A stretch of DNA of 64,000 bases from Clostridiaceae bacterium (GTDB lineage: Bacteria > Bacillota > Clostridia > DSM-8532): contig DULR01000091.1 of NCBI GenBank assembly GCA_012840245.1, positions 1-64,000 of the forward strand, read 5' to 3'. The stretch's first letter is position 1. Every line of letters starts with the position of its first letter. The notes beneath the pieces are model-generated. The model was not told the origin of the DNA. It made no database searches and saw only the letters and a list, made by a program, of their open reading frames with translations. The translations under genes and the position numbers were made by a program. Of this stretch, positions 1 through 8,530 are shown piece after piece.

Positions 1-99
1 AGGAGGCTCATTGTCAAGAGGATCGTGGAATAAATGCGGAAACTTGGCACGTTCTTCACTTTTCAAGGTCCATTTCAGTCCAAAATTGCTAAATGTCAT
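1..99 (-). CDS. Unrecognised ORF, 3' part outside window
   Basis: An open frame on the minus strand starts with ATG at 97-99 and runs off the left edge, giving 33 visible residues (begins MTFSNFGLKW). It lies 11 bases beyond the stop of the CysQ-like gene. I do not recognise it, and no strong ribosome-binding site is visible because the preceding bases are A/T-rich. It could be the next gene or chance coding after a rearrangement that cut the CysQ-like gene. Confidence 0.35.
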   Translation of the reverse strand, partial: MTFSNFGLKWTLKSEERAKFPHLFHDPLDNEPP

Positions 100-110
100 T
101 TTTTCATAAG

Positions 111-518
111 TTACTTTACACTATCTTTTTCCGCATAATAAAGTTCCTCCAAAACAGGAACATAGATTACACCGGCAATGGGTCTGTTATCTTCAATCAA
201 TGCTATGTTGACAGTAAATTCCCCATTTTTATTAATGAATTCTTTTGTCCCGTCCAGAGGATCAACTATAAAACAATATTTTGCCCCAAGCCGGGAAGTA
301 TCGTCAGCCGATTCCTCTGCCAATATGGGAATTTCATTAAATTCACTTTTTAGGCTCCTTACAATAACATCATTTGCAACTTTATCGGCCTCTGTAACCG
401 GTGAGCTGTCCTCCTTGTATTCCACCTGAACACCTTTTTTATACCGCTTTAGTATCTCATGTCCCGCCACTATTGATATTTCTTTCATGGTCTTTAGGGC
501 TTTTTCCACATTCAACAA
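111..518 (-). pseudogene. CysQ-like 3'(2'),5'-bisphosphate nucleotidase, N-terminal half only
   Basis: The product is 135 residues, about half the usual 240-280 of CysQ/inositol-monophosphatase enzymes, which remove a phosphate from 3'-phosphoadenosine 5'-phosphate. Visible metal-site motifs are EE in 'ILAEES' and the hallmark 'DPLDGTKEFI'. The frame then stops after 'LYYAEKDSVK', before the second half that carries the C-terminal Asp motif. I found no continuation in the other frames downstream, so this looks like a truncation rather than a simple frameshift. The probable start is TTG at 516-518, preceded by an AAAAGGGGATG stretch. It probably makes no working phosphatase. Confidence 0.6.
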
Positions 519-536
519 TACAACATCCCCTTTTAC

Positions 537-821
537 TTACTTAATCCTTATGTAATTTTTTCGGCCATTGTAAACTTCAATTTTATAGGCTTCCCTGACA
601 GGACACCCATATGTTTGGCTTAGAGATATAACCTGTTGAAGATAACCATAGGGGAATAACAGGCTATATCCGCATCCTGTCTTTGAAACCTTGCAGGGGG
701 TTGCAATTACCTCAAAATATAGTCCGCGCTGTTCGAAAACATGGCGCATTCTATAGGCATAATTCCCTGAATCATAAATTGCAATGCAGTCCACAACATC
801 CTCCATGTATGTATTATTCAT
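537..821 (-). CDS. DUF3343 family protein (putative Se/S carrier-like)
   Basis: A 94-residue protein whose core matches the DUF3343 pattern: an N-terminal strand and helix ('AIYDSGNYAYRM'), then a segment with two cysteines ('TPCKVSKTGCGYSL') and a final 'Y.I' strand. The family is small and often annotated as a putative selenium/sulfur carrier because of the conserved cysteines; its function is not established. It lies just upstream of the CysQ-like remnant in the same direction, 18 bases apart, so the two were probably co-transcribed. The start ATG at 819-821 is only weakly supported by a ribosome-binding site, and a second ATG lies five codons in. Confidence 0.65.
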   Translation of the reverse strand: MNNTYMEDVVDCIAIYDSGNYAYRMRHVFEQRGLYFEVIATPCKVSKTGCGYSLLFPYGYLQQVISLSQTYGCPVREAYKIEVYNGRKNYIRIK

Positions 822-874
822 ATTATATGCTATTCCGGATTATCTTCCACTGTCACAAAAGTGCACATTATGGG

Positions 875-921
875 AAAATGCACCGCATAAAGCTTGTTTA
901 TAAGCTTTAAGGGTGCATTTT
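875..921. terminator. Nested hairpin, probable terminator
   Basis: AAAATGCACC (875-884) pairs with GGTGCATTTT (912-921). An inner stem AAAGCTT (889-895) pairs with AAGCTTT (902-908). T runs follow on both strands. It separates the zinc-ribbon gene (ending 992) from the DUF3343 gene (starting 821), so it most likely ends transcripts arriving from the right on the minus strand. Confidence 0.55.
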
Positions 922-991
922 TACCGGAAACAGTCAACATTTACTCATTCATTTATAAGTTTTCATTACTTTTAATATACCGAATAACTGA

Positions 992-1204
992 CTAATCGAA
1001 TTCAGTTATTCTTTTCATCATGCTTTTATATCGAAATCTGCACATCTCATTTAACCTTAGGACATCCTCCTCTTTTCCCGTGAACTGGCACCTTAGGCAG
1101 TAATATTCATCCTTTTCCCTGTCATAGAACATGTCTATGTCCAAATCTCTCATAAAGCATGACGGGCACCTGTAATTCAATTTGCCTTTTCCAGCCTGAG
1201 GCAT
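992..1204 (-). CDS. Small zinc-ribbon protein
   Basis: A 70-residue protein with two CxxC knuckles, 'CPSC' near residue 14 and 'CLRC' near residue 36, separated by about 20 residues, as expected for a four-cysteine zinc ribbon. The ATG at 1202-1204 is preceded by GAGGAGA, a good ribosome-binding site. Its start lies inside the end of the large upstream gene (28-base overlap in another frame), so translation is probably coupled to it. No specific family is recognised; the role could be nucleic-acid or protein binding. Confidence 0.6.
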   Translation of the reverse strand: MPQAGKGKLNYRCPSCFMRDLDIDMFYDREKDEYYCLRCQFTGKEEDVLRLNEMCRFRYKSMMKRITEFD

Positions 1205-3009
1205 GTAATCATCTCCTCATTCTTTGATAATTCATTTGTAAGTCCAAGAGTATACATGGGTGAGAAGGCATAACCTTCCCTGATATACCCTGTCATCTCC
1301 CCATTTAGAGGCATCATTGTTACACGGGTGTTCACCTGAGGTACAACTGCCTGTACAATGACAACCCTTTCAACTGTTTCTTCACGGCACCTGTACCGGT
1401 AATTTATTTCTTTGGTTTCATTTTCGCCTTTGCATATGAGCCTGATGCCCGTCATATCCTCGGGATACTCTGTTGTGCCATAGCAAGCTGTCATATACTC
1501 ATTTACAGTAACCTTCGCCTCAGGATTGCTGCTTTCAATTATTTTTCTCGATATCTTTATTTCACCGGTGTTTTCTGTAAAGGTAAAGGTTGATGCAAGT
1601 TTAATGGTCAGGTCGCTGAACTCAATGTCCACAGGATCAAGGGTTAATATTCTGTCTTTCCCGTCTTTTGTAAATCTTGCCTTGGTACGGCACAGGCAAA
1701 GGTCCACTTCTTCACCTTTATAGCTTATTTTGCAGCTTTTAATGGAACCTTCCCCCGCATAGTGGGTAAAATAGCCTGCTCTGTACATGGACTGTATAAG
1801 ATACGGATATGAGGCGTCATGAACATTTCCTGTATCTATTCCCACCGGTCTTTTAAGCTTTGCCACATAGGGCCTTAAATCTATAAGGGCTCCGCCCTGA
1901 TTCATGTCAACACAGGTACGCATAAAGGGATCTGCATACCAGAAAAGCTGTTTTTCCGAGCCATACAGAATATCCTTCCAAAGAGCGCACTGGGGCTCAG
2001 TATAGGATTTATTTTCCCTGAACCAGTCGGCAAACTCGCTCATGGTCATGTCCACCAGTTCGCCCTTTTCCTTAAGTGATGCATAGTATGCCATACCGTC
2101 TCTGTAACTTTTTACAAGAAGCTCGTAGGGTGCCTCCCAGCGCCCCATCTTATTCATCCAGCCAGGGCCGACAAACATCATGTTATAGGCAAAGCCGTTA
2201 TTGTATTTTTCCAGGGATCTGTACTGGTCTATGAGATTGTACAGGTATGGGTATTCTCCATCCTTATAAATCATGCCTCTTAATACATTCTGGGGGTGAG
2301 TTCCGAAGTTGGAACCATTTCCGTCAAAGCAGGCCAAAAGATCCCTGGAAAGATGAGGGATAGCTACTATTCCGCTGTCTTCCGATTCATTTGCCGCCGG
2401 GGCATGGGTGTTTTGTTTTGAAGGGATCCACGGATTCCATGGACCTCCGTCAAGAAATGTGTACCAGGAGTTATTGCAGGTTCTGTAGGCCTTTGGTCCT
2501 TCCTCCCAGCAGCTTGCAACTGCACATTTTACCGTTGGGTACTTTTCTTTTATGTAGTTTATCAGCTCAGCATCCATATAATATGAGCCCGTAGACTCGG
2601 GGTAAAAGCCAAATACCTCATAAAATTTTTCAAACACGTCATTTACTATGGATTTTTTGTCCTCCGGTGAAAACATCCAGATGCAGAAGTCCTTGGTTTT
2701 GTACTTTTCCCGGAACTCCCTGCAGGGAAGTCCAAGAAGTGTCAGTCCAATTTCATCCCCATATTTTTCATGGTGTTCTTTGGCAAGCTCAATTGCCTCA
2801 TCATTGAAAAGGCTGGAATACGTCATTTGAATTGTGGTTTTCAAGCCGTTTTCATGGGCAATTTCCTGCTGAAGCTTAAAAATATCGAGGGATTCTGTAA
2901 GAAGGCTCTTTCTTGAAATGTCTTCTTTTTTTCCGTGTCCGGTTATCTTTTCGGCATATTCCGGAACCATTTCAGGTCTGTGTATAATATTAAGAATAAA
3001 CTTTCCCAT
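1177..3009 (-). CDS. Large uncharacterised protein, possibly carbohydrate-active (DUF3863/DUF3864-like)
   Basis: A 610-residue cytoplasmic protein with no signal peptide. ATG at 3007-3009 is chosen over an upstream in-frame ATG because GGAGGATAAAA sits directly before it. The N-terminal ~330 residues ('FILNIIHRPEMVPEYAEK', 'IGLTLLGLPC', 'FGFYPESTGSYYMDAEL') look like a seven-stranded-barrel fold related to polysaccharide-deacetylase/GH57-type enzymes; the C-terminal half is rich in beta strands. From memory it resembles the clostridial DUF3863/DUF3864 proteins, which I could not verify. It lies downstream of the galactanase and sugar transporter, which suggests a sugar-related role, but no activity can be assigned. 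Confidence 0.6.
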   Translation of the reverse strand: MGKFILNIIHRPEMVPEYAEKITGHGKKEDISRKSLLTESLDIFKLQQEIAHENGLKTTIQMTYSSLFNDEAIELAKEHHEKYGDEIGLTLLGLPCREFREKYKTKDFCIWMFSPEDKKSIVNDVFEKFYEVFGFYPESTGSYYMDAELINYIKEKYPTVKCAVASCWEEGPKAYRTCNNSWYTFLDGGPWNPWIPSKQNTHAPAANESEDSGIVAIPHLSRDLLACFDGNGSNFGTHPQNVLRGMIYKDGEYPYLYNLIDQYRSLEKYNNGFAYNMMFVGPGWMNKMGRWEAPYELLVKSYRDGMAYYASLKEKGELVDMTMSEFADWFRENKSYTEPQCALWKDILYGSEKQLFWYADPFMRTCVDMNQGGALIDLRPYVAKLKRPVGIDTGNVHDASYPYLIQSMYRAGYFTHYAGEGSIKSCKISYKGEEVDLCLCRTKARFTKDGKDRILTLDPVDIEFSDLTIKLASTFTFTENTGEIKISRKIIESSNPEAKVTVNEYMTACYGTTEYPEDMTGIRLICKGENETKEINYRYRCREETVERVVIVQAVVPQVNTRVTMMPLNGEMTGYIREGYAFSPMYTLGLTNELSKNEEMITCLRLEKAN

Positions 3010-3137
3010 TTTTATCCTCCAATTAATGCATAGCAAGGCTGGCAGCACATTATAGTGCTGCACAAAAGAAAAGATAGTCTTCAAATTGCTGCATCGTTTT
3101 TGAGAAAAAACATGTATACAGAGAATTTTCAGAAATG

Positions 3138-3173
3138 GCCTGGAGGAGCCTTTTTGATTGAGTGTCTCCAGGC
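3138..3173 (-). terminator. Stem-loop after the galactanase gene
   Basis: GCCTGGAG (3138-3145) pairs perfectly with CTCCAGGC (3166-3173). It lies 11 bases beyond the galactanase stop codon. The T run on the minus strand is poor, so this may be a weak terminator or an mRNA 3'-end stabiliser ahead of the gene at 3009. Confidence 0.45.
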
Positions 3174-3183
3174 ATTTAAATAA

Positions 3184-4732
3184 TTAATTAACCTTTACAA
3201 AGTACCACATCTGACTATATGCGCCACTGTCTGAATTCTGAACGCTCAATGCACCGTTTGATGTTGATGAATTGCTTATATCCAGAACCTTGCCGCTGTT
3301 GCGGTTCTTGATTTTATAATAGCCGTTTCCTGCATCAATAAGCTGCCATTGCTGGTTGTAGCCGCCATTGTCGCTCCACTGTATGTTGTTTGCGCCATCG
3401 CTGGTTGACCTTCTATTGATGTCCATGATTTTTCCGCTGTTTACATTTTTGATTTTATAGTAGCCGTTTCCTGCACTTACAAACTGCCACTTCTGGCTGT
3501 TCCAGCCGCCATATTCCCATTGCTCGATGTTGGCGCCGTCCGATGTTGAGCCGCCGGCTACATTGAGAGCTTTGCCGCTGTTGCGGTTATATATTACATA
3601 TGTGGCTGAGGTGTCAGGGAATGTACCTGAACCTGTCTCACTGTCCTTAAAGGCATTAAGAGCAGTTGTAAATCTTAAAACATTGCTGGATATTTTTGTG
3701 GTAGCTCCTAGTGGATATGCATCGGGCAGAACTCCTGAATTTGCCTCAGGCTCCCAGTAGAATACACCAAGCCCTTTATTTCCGGGAACTGACTTTACTT
3801 TCTCTACTACGGCTTTGAGCATGTTGTATGTATTTGTCGGGTTGGACTCAAGTCCGCCTACCTCTACAACCATAACCTCCTTGCCGTAGCGCGATACCAT
3901 ATCATTCAGATTGCTTGCCAGAGAATTTATGCTCTGTGTATAGTCCGTACCTATCCAGTATGGGTAGTAAGACATTCCTATAACATCTGTTTTGCCGCCG
4001 TAGGTTGTAATGAAATTATCAAAGAACCATCTGAAGGTGCTGTTATTATGGCCGTTGGCAAGATGAGTAACTACCTTGGAGGAAGGGCTGACAGCTTTTA
4101 CGGCATCATATCCGCTGTTGAGAAGCTGTGTCATCTGGCTGAAATTATCATATCTTCCATCGGGCCACAAAAGACCTAAATTTATTTCATTGCCAACCTG
4201 CACCCATTCAGGGTAAACTCCCACATTGGCAAGAGCCGACATAACATCATAGGTATGGTTATACACTGCGGTTTTGAGCTGATTAAATGAGTAATTTGCC
4301 CAAGCCGCAGGTTTGTCCTGATAAGCAGGATCTGCAAAGTGATCACTGTAATGGAAATCTATCATGATTTTCATTCCCAGAGCCTTTGCCCTTTGAGCCA
4401 TCCATACCACGCCTGTTTTATCAGCATATCCTAAAAGGCATGTTTCGGTAGGTGTCTTCTGCCATGTGTAGGATGAAGGAGGATTGACAAATACTCTGAG
4501 TCTTATGGCGTTAACCCCAAATTCACTCAATATCTGGAGTGCGTCTTTCTCAACTCCGCTGGGGTTCTGCCACTTTATTCCCATATCTTCAAGCTGATTA
4601 AGCCAGCCAATGTCTGCACCATAGACAAAAATTTGAAGCTGCATTGGATTTTACAGGCGCTCCCGGTACTATAATCCCCAGCCCCAGTATCAGTGAAGTA
4701 CATAACAGCAAAGCAAACATCCTTTTTAACAT
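3184..4732 (-). pseudogene. Secreted GH53 endo-beta-1,4-galactanase with ricin-type lectin domain; frameshifted
   Basis: Cleaves beta-1,4-galactan side chains of pectin outside the cell. The true start is ATG at 4730-4732 (AAGGAGG upstream), encoding a signal peptide 'MLKRMFALLLCTSLILGLG' ending near 'SNAASNF'. The frame is then lost at an A5 run (4627-4631 on the plus strand); removing one base rejoins 'AASNF' to 'VYGADIGWLNQLED', the normal start of GH53. The remaining frame (3184-4644) holds the catalytic barrel with 'WVQVGNEINLGLLW' (acid/base Glu) and 'VMVVEVGG' (nucleophile Glu), then about 140 residues with three QxW-type repeats of a ricin-B/CBM13 lectin. It sits downstream of a sugar ABC transporter. 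It is either a real pseudogene or a homopolymer sequencing error. Confidence 0.85.
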
Positions 4733-4804
4733 AATCGCTACCTCCTTATGGGTTATCAAAGAAATTTTGGCATCCTTTGAGGAACGCTGAAACAAGATGT
4801 ACCT

Positions 4805-4838
4805 TGTGGAACAGGAGGATATTTTCTCCTGTTCCACA
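4805..4838 (-). promoter_or_regulatory. 13-bp perfect stem-loop between solute-binding protein and galactanase genes
   Basis: TGTGGAACAGGAG (4805-4817) pairs with CTCCTGTTCCACA (4826-4838) around an 8-base loop, starting 10 bases past the solute-binding-protein stop. There is no U run on the minus strand, so it is more likely an mRNA-stabilising or partial-read-through hairpin than a strong terminator. Such a structure would allow more binding protein than galactanase to be made from one transcript (inference). Confidence 0.5.
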
Positions 4839-4848
4839 TAAAAGCGGG

Positions 4849-6444
4849 CTATTTAAGGCTGTTGAGGTAAGCATCAATCTGTGCCTGCTGTTCTGCTATT
4901 ATTGCATCGTTTCCGGCAGTCTTATATTTTTCAATTAATTTTGCCACTTCGGCTTCAGGATCGTTTGTGAAGCCTAATACCACTACCTTGAAATCTGTCT
5001 TCCAGAGGTTTGTTACTGTGGCAACCTCGTTCTTGACCTTGGAATCGTCAAATGTAAAGTTCTGTACCGGATGAGTCAGAGCAACCTTTTCCCAATTGCT
5101 TCTGATTTCATTGTAATTCGGGATTCCGCCCTGAACCTGTCTGAAGAGCCTGTCATCCCTCCAGCCCCAGTTACAGTTGCCGTCAATGGGGTAATTGGCA
5201 GAATTTTCAAGGGGAACAACATATCCTTCAGGGGTTAAATCATAATGAACTCCCTTAATACCGTATGTTACAAGATCCGCATATCTCTGTTCGTTCTTTA
5301 CAAGATCCAGGAACATAAGAGCTCTTTCAGGATTCTTGCTGTTGGCGTTTATTCCCATTCCGTTCTGTATGTATGGCTTAATAGGTATACCTTTACCGTT
5401 CATGCCGTCAAATACCTTTACGTCCCATTCCGGATGAGAAGCAACTACTGAGGTGTATGTGCCGTTGGCTGTGGAAAGGTTCATAATGGCAGATGCGCTC
5501 TTTCCGTTGATGAAGGATTCCTTGGAAGAAACCTTGTTAACAAGTGCGCTCTTGGACCAGTAGCCTTTGTCCTTCCATTCCTTCATTTTCTTTGCAAACT
5601 CAAGGAATTCAGGTGTTTCTATTATGTTGACAATCTTTCCGGAGCTCTTGTCTGCCAGGTTAAAGAAGTGGTTCAACTGCTGAGGTTCAAGGTAATCAAG
5701 ATTTTGCGGTGCCAAGACTTCAAACCTCAACAATGTGTCAAAGTCCATATCTGATCCGATATCAAGAGGAATGAGGTGTTTTTCATTCTTTGCAACGGCA
5801 TCAAGATACTTTTCAAAATCGTCCTGATTCTTAATTTCACTTATGCCGTACTTGGCCATGAGGTCGCCTCTTACCATGTAAACATAAGCATTAAGTTCTT
5901 TATAGTTCATAGGAAGCATGTATACCTTGCCGTTAACCTTTGCCTGCTCCCAGGCTTCCTCATACATTGATTCATAGGTTCTTGGTGCATATTTTTTGAG
6001 CATATCCTTTGTTATTTCAAGGAATCCGCCCTTTGTTGCCTGGCTGTTATAGAAAGCCCAGTTTGCTGTATAGATAAGATCAAAGTCATCACCTGAGGCA
6101 AATACCAGCGGATATTTCTGCGTATAGTCGCCCCATCCCATGAAACTTACTTCGACAGTGGCATTGATATCTTCTTTAAGCATTTTGTTAAGCTCGCCAT
6201 ATACCAGATTGAAATCTTTAGCCATGTCGCCAAGTAAGTACATTTTAAGGGTAACTTCTTTGGAGATATCAATTTTTTCCTCTTTTTGTGAATTATCTGA
6301 ATTGCTGGCCGGAGTTGGAGACTGAGAAGCTACCTGTTTGTTGTCATCGCCTGCGGCAGGTTTTTCTTGGCCGCAGCCTGCAAGTATGGCACTAAAAAGC
6401 ATTAACATTGCCATAACTAAACAAATGGCTCTTACCTTTCGCAT
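4849..6444 (-). CDS. Extracellular sugar-binding lipoprotein of a carbohydrate ABC transporter
   Basis: A 531-residue lipoprotein that captures an oligosaccharide and delivers it to the permeases encoded just upstream. The N-terminus is a lipoprotein signal with lipobox 'LAGC' (Cys about residue 24), followed by a low-complexity linker. The body matches the large LplA-like group of family 1 solute-binding proteins (motifs 'INATVEVSFMGWGDY', 'VFASGDDFDLIYTANW') with a C-terminal part like DUF3502. The start ATG at 6442-6444 has GGAGGCAATTTC before it. The neighbouring galactanase suggests galactan or other pectic oligosaccharides as ligand (inference). No ATPase gene is present here; such transporters usually share a distant MsmX-type ATPase. 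Confidence 0.85.
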   Translation of the reverse strand: MRKVRAICLVMAMLMLFSAILAGCGQEKPAAGDDNKQVASQSPTPASNSDNSQKEEKIDISKEVTLKMYLLGDMAKDFNLVYGELNKMLKEDINATVEVSFMGWGDYTQKYPLVFASGDDFDLIYTANWAFYNSQATKGGFLEITKDMLKKYAPRTYESMYEEAWEQAKVNGKVYMLPMNYKELNAYVYMVRGDLMAKYGISEIKNQDDFEKYLDAVAKNEKHLIPLDIGSDMDFDTLLRFEVLAPQNLDYLEPQQLNHFFNLADKSSGKIVNIIETPEFLEFAKKMKEWKDKGYWSKSALVNKVSSKESFINGKSASAIMNLSTANGTYTSVVASHPEWDVKVFDGMNGKGIPIKPYIQNGMGINANSKNPERALMFLDLVKNEQRYADLVTYGIKGVHYDLTPEGYVVPLENSANYPIDGNCNWGWRDDRLFRQVQGGIPNYNEIRSNWEKVALTHPVQNFTFDDSKVKNEVATVTNLWKTDFKVVVLGFTNDPEAEVAKLIEKYKTAGNDAIIAEQQAQIDAYLNSLK

Positions 6445-6495
6445 GAAATTGCCTCCTTTTATAACAATTTTATAATAATATCCGGAAAACCGGTA

Positions 6496-7377
6496 TTATC
6501 CTTTTACTGCGCCTACAGTAATGCCTTTTACGAAATATTTTTGCACGAAGGGATAAAGAAGGACTATGGGACCGGTGGCTACAACTGTCATTGCCAGCTT
6601 CATGGGCTCTGAGGGCATCTGGGGAACCGGAACACCTGATCTGGAAGCTGTCTGGTTTATAAAATCCAGCTTGCTAAGAATCTGGTACAAAAAGTACTGC
6701 AGAGGAAACATGCTTTGCTTGTCGACAAACAGCATGGCATTATACCAGTCATTCCAGTAGTTCAGGGCAATGAACAGGCCGATTGTTGCAAGAGAAGGCT
6801 TTGATAAAGGTAGTACAAGTCTTAAGAATATGGTGAAATCTCCTGCCCCGTCCAGCTTTGCCGACTCAAATATGGCATCGGGAATGGACTTCATAAAGTT
6901 TCTCTTTATGAGTATGTATATGACATTCATAAGAAGGGGGAAAATCAAAGCCATGTATGTATCCTTCATCTTAAGGTACTTAACCATCATTATGTACCAG
7001 GGCACAAGACCGCCGCCAAAAATGGTTGTAAAGTAGAAATAGAAGCTGAAATGGTTTCTGTATTTAAAATCCTTGCTGTTAAGAACATAGGCGGTCATGG
7101 CGGTAAAGAAAAGCCCTGTAAGAGTACCTATCACTGTCACCATTATTGTGACTCCATATGCTTTTAAAAGCATGTCCGGCGATTCAAAAATTATCTGATA
7201 CGCCTGGAAGGATATTTCCTTTGGGATAAACCTGTACCCATCCCGCAGTATTGAGCCCTGTGATGTAATGGAACCTGTCAATATAAGCAGGAACGGGAGA
7301 ACGCAGAATAATGTAATAAGAAGTATTACGACAACACCAAGAATATTAAATACCAGCCTGTCTTTTCTTATTTTCAT
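6496..7377 (-). CDS. Carbohydrate ABC transporter permease (YtcP/LplC type, MalG-like)
   Basis: A 293-residue inner-membrane protein with about six transmembrane helices. The cytoplasmic EAA loop that docks the ATPase is visible as 'AIFESAKLDGAGDFTIFLRLVLPLS' near residues 185-210, including the conserved G of 'DGAG'. The C-terminal 'PFVQKYFVKGITVGAVKG' is typical of the YtcP/LplC subgroup. It is 51 bases upstream of the solute-binding-protein gene and 11 bases after the partner permease, so the three form one operon. It imports the same sugar as its partner; the exact substrate is not shown by the sequence. Confidence 0.88.
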   Translation of the reverse strand: MKIRKDRLVFNILGVVVILLITLFCVLPFLLILTGSITSQGSILRDGYRFIPKEISFQAYQIIFESPDMLLKAYGVTIMVTVIGTLTGLFFTAMTAYVLNSKDFKYRNHFSFYFYFTTIFGGGLVPWYIMMVKYLKMKDTYMALIFPLLMNVIYILIKRNFMKSIPDAIFESAKLDGAGDFTIFLRLVLPLSKPSLATIGLFIALNYWNDWYNAMLFVDKQSMFPLQYFLYQILSKLDFINQTASRSGVPVPQMPSEPMKLAMTVVATGPIVLLYPFVQKYFVKGITVGAVKG

Positions 7378-7388
7378 TGTACTTCCCC

Positions 7389-8312
7389 CTAGAACAATGC
7401 ATAGTCATTGTCAATTATCTTAATAAGCTTATTGGCACCCAGGATGATAAATAGTGACAGTACGGATTGGTACAAGCCTGCCGCAGCAGTCATGCCAAAT
7501 TCCTGCAGATCCATAAGGGAGCGGACCACATATGTGTCAATAACGTCTGTTGCGTCAAGGACAAGTCCGTTGTTGCCAACAACCTGGTAGAACATTTGAA
7601 AATCGCCCTTCATAATATTTCCGAGACTTAGGAGCAAAAGGATTATCACCGTTGCTTTTAAGGAAGGCAAGGTTATATGCCATATTTTTTTAAATATGTT
7701 TGCCCCGTCAATATCGGCGGCTTCGTAAATTTCCGAATCAATACCCAAAATTGCAGCAAGATACAGGACTGATCCATAGCCCACCCATTTCCAAGCGCTT
7801 ACTGCGACAAGTATGTATTTCCATGCCGACGGATTGGAATATACGTCAATGGGTTCCATACCCATAGAATTCAATAATGTGTTGACGGCTCCGAACTCAT
7901 AATTGAATAAATTATAGATAAATGCGCCTACAACAACCCATGAAATGAAGTAAGGAAGGAACATAAGGGACTGGGATATTTTTTTAAAGCATTTTCCGGC
8001 AAGTTCGGATAAAATTATTGCCACGGTTATCTGCAGAAAATTGTTTATTATCAGGAAGGCTATATTGTAGAGTATTGTATTTTTTGTTACCAGAAACGCT
8101 TTTCCGGAATTGAAGAAAAATTTGAAATTGTTAAAGCCTACCCAGGGGCTCTTGAATATTCCCCCCGTATATGTATAATTCTTGAAGGCCAGAACTATTC
8201 CCGTCATGGGAACATAGCACATTATGAAAAAATACAGAACCGCTGGCATAATCATAAGAAATTTAACTTTGTTCTTGTTTAGTTCGTATAGAATTCCATT
8301 TTTCTTTTTCAT
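7389..8312 (-). CDS. Carbohydrate ABC transporter permease (LplB/YteP type, MalF-like)
   Basis: A 307-residue permease with about six membrane helices and the EAA-loop signature 'EIYEAADIDGANIFKKIWHI' near residues 190-210. The N-terminal 'YFFIMCYVPMTGIVLAFKNY' is characteristic of the LplB/YteP branch that imports complex oligosaccharides. As the first gene of the minus-strand operon, its promoter should lie in 8313-8530, shared with the divergent response-regulator gene. It pairs with the YtcP-like permease to form the channel. I find no ATP-binding protein in the locus. Confidence 0.88.
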   Translation of the reverse strand: MKKKNGILYELNKNKVKFLMIMPAVLYFFIMCYVPMTGIVLAFKNYTYTGGIFKSPWVGFNNFKFFFNSGKAFLVTKNTILYNIAFLIINNFLQITVAIILSELAGKCFKKISQSLMFLPYFISWVVVGAFIYNLFNYEFGAVNTLLNSMGMEPIDVYSNPSAWKYILVAVSAWKWVGYGSVLYLAAILGIDSEIYEAADIDGANIFKKIWHITLPSLKATVIILLLLSLGNIMKGDFQMFYQVVGNNGLVLDATDVIDTYVVRSLMDLQEFGMTAAAGLYQSVLSLFIILGANKLIKIIDNDYALF

Positions 8313-8530
8313 ATACCTTTACCTCTGAAGAAATGGAATAATGCTTAAATCATGTTGACACCTCAATAATACTTGCTCTGAATGTCCATAAAAATAGTAC
8401 AAAATTATAATTATGAGTAAATTTCTACTCTGTTTATCCGTTTATCCAAATGAATAGCTTCAAAATCTTGTAAACGGGTAGTAAAGATAATATGATGGAT
8501 ATATAATCGTTCTTTTTGGGGGTTCATAAA

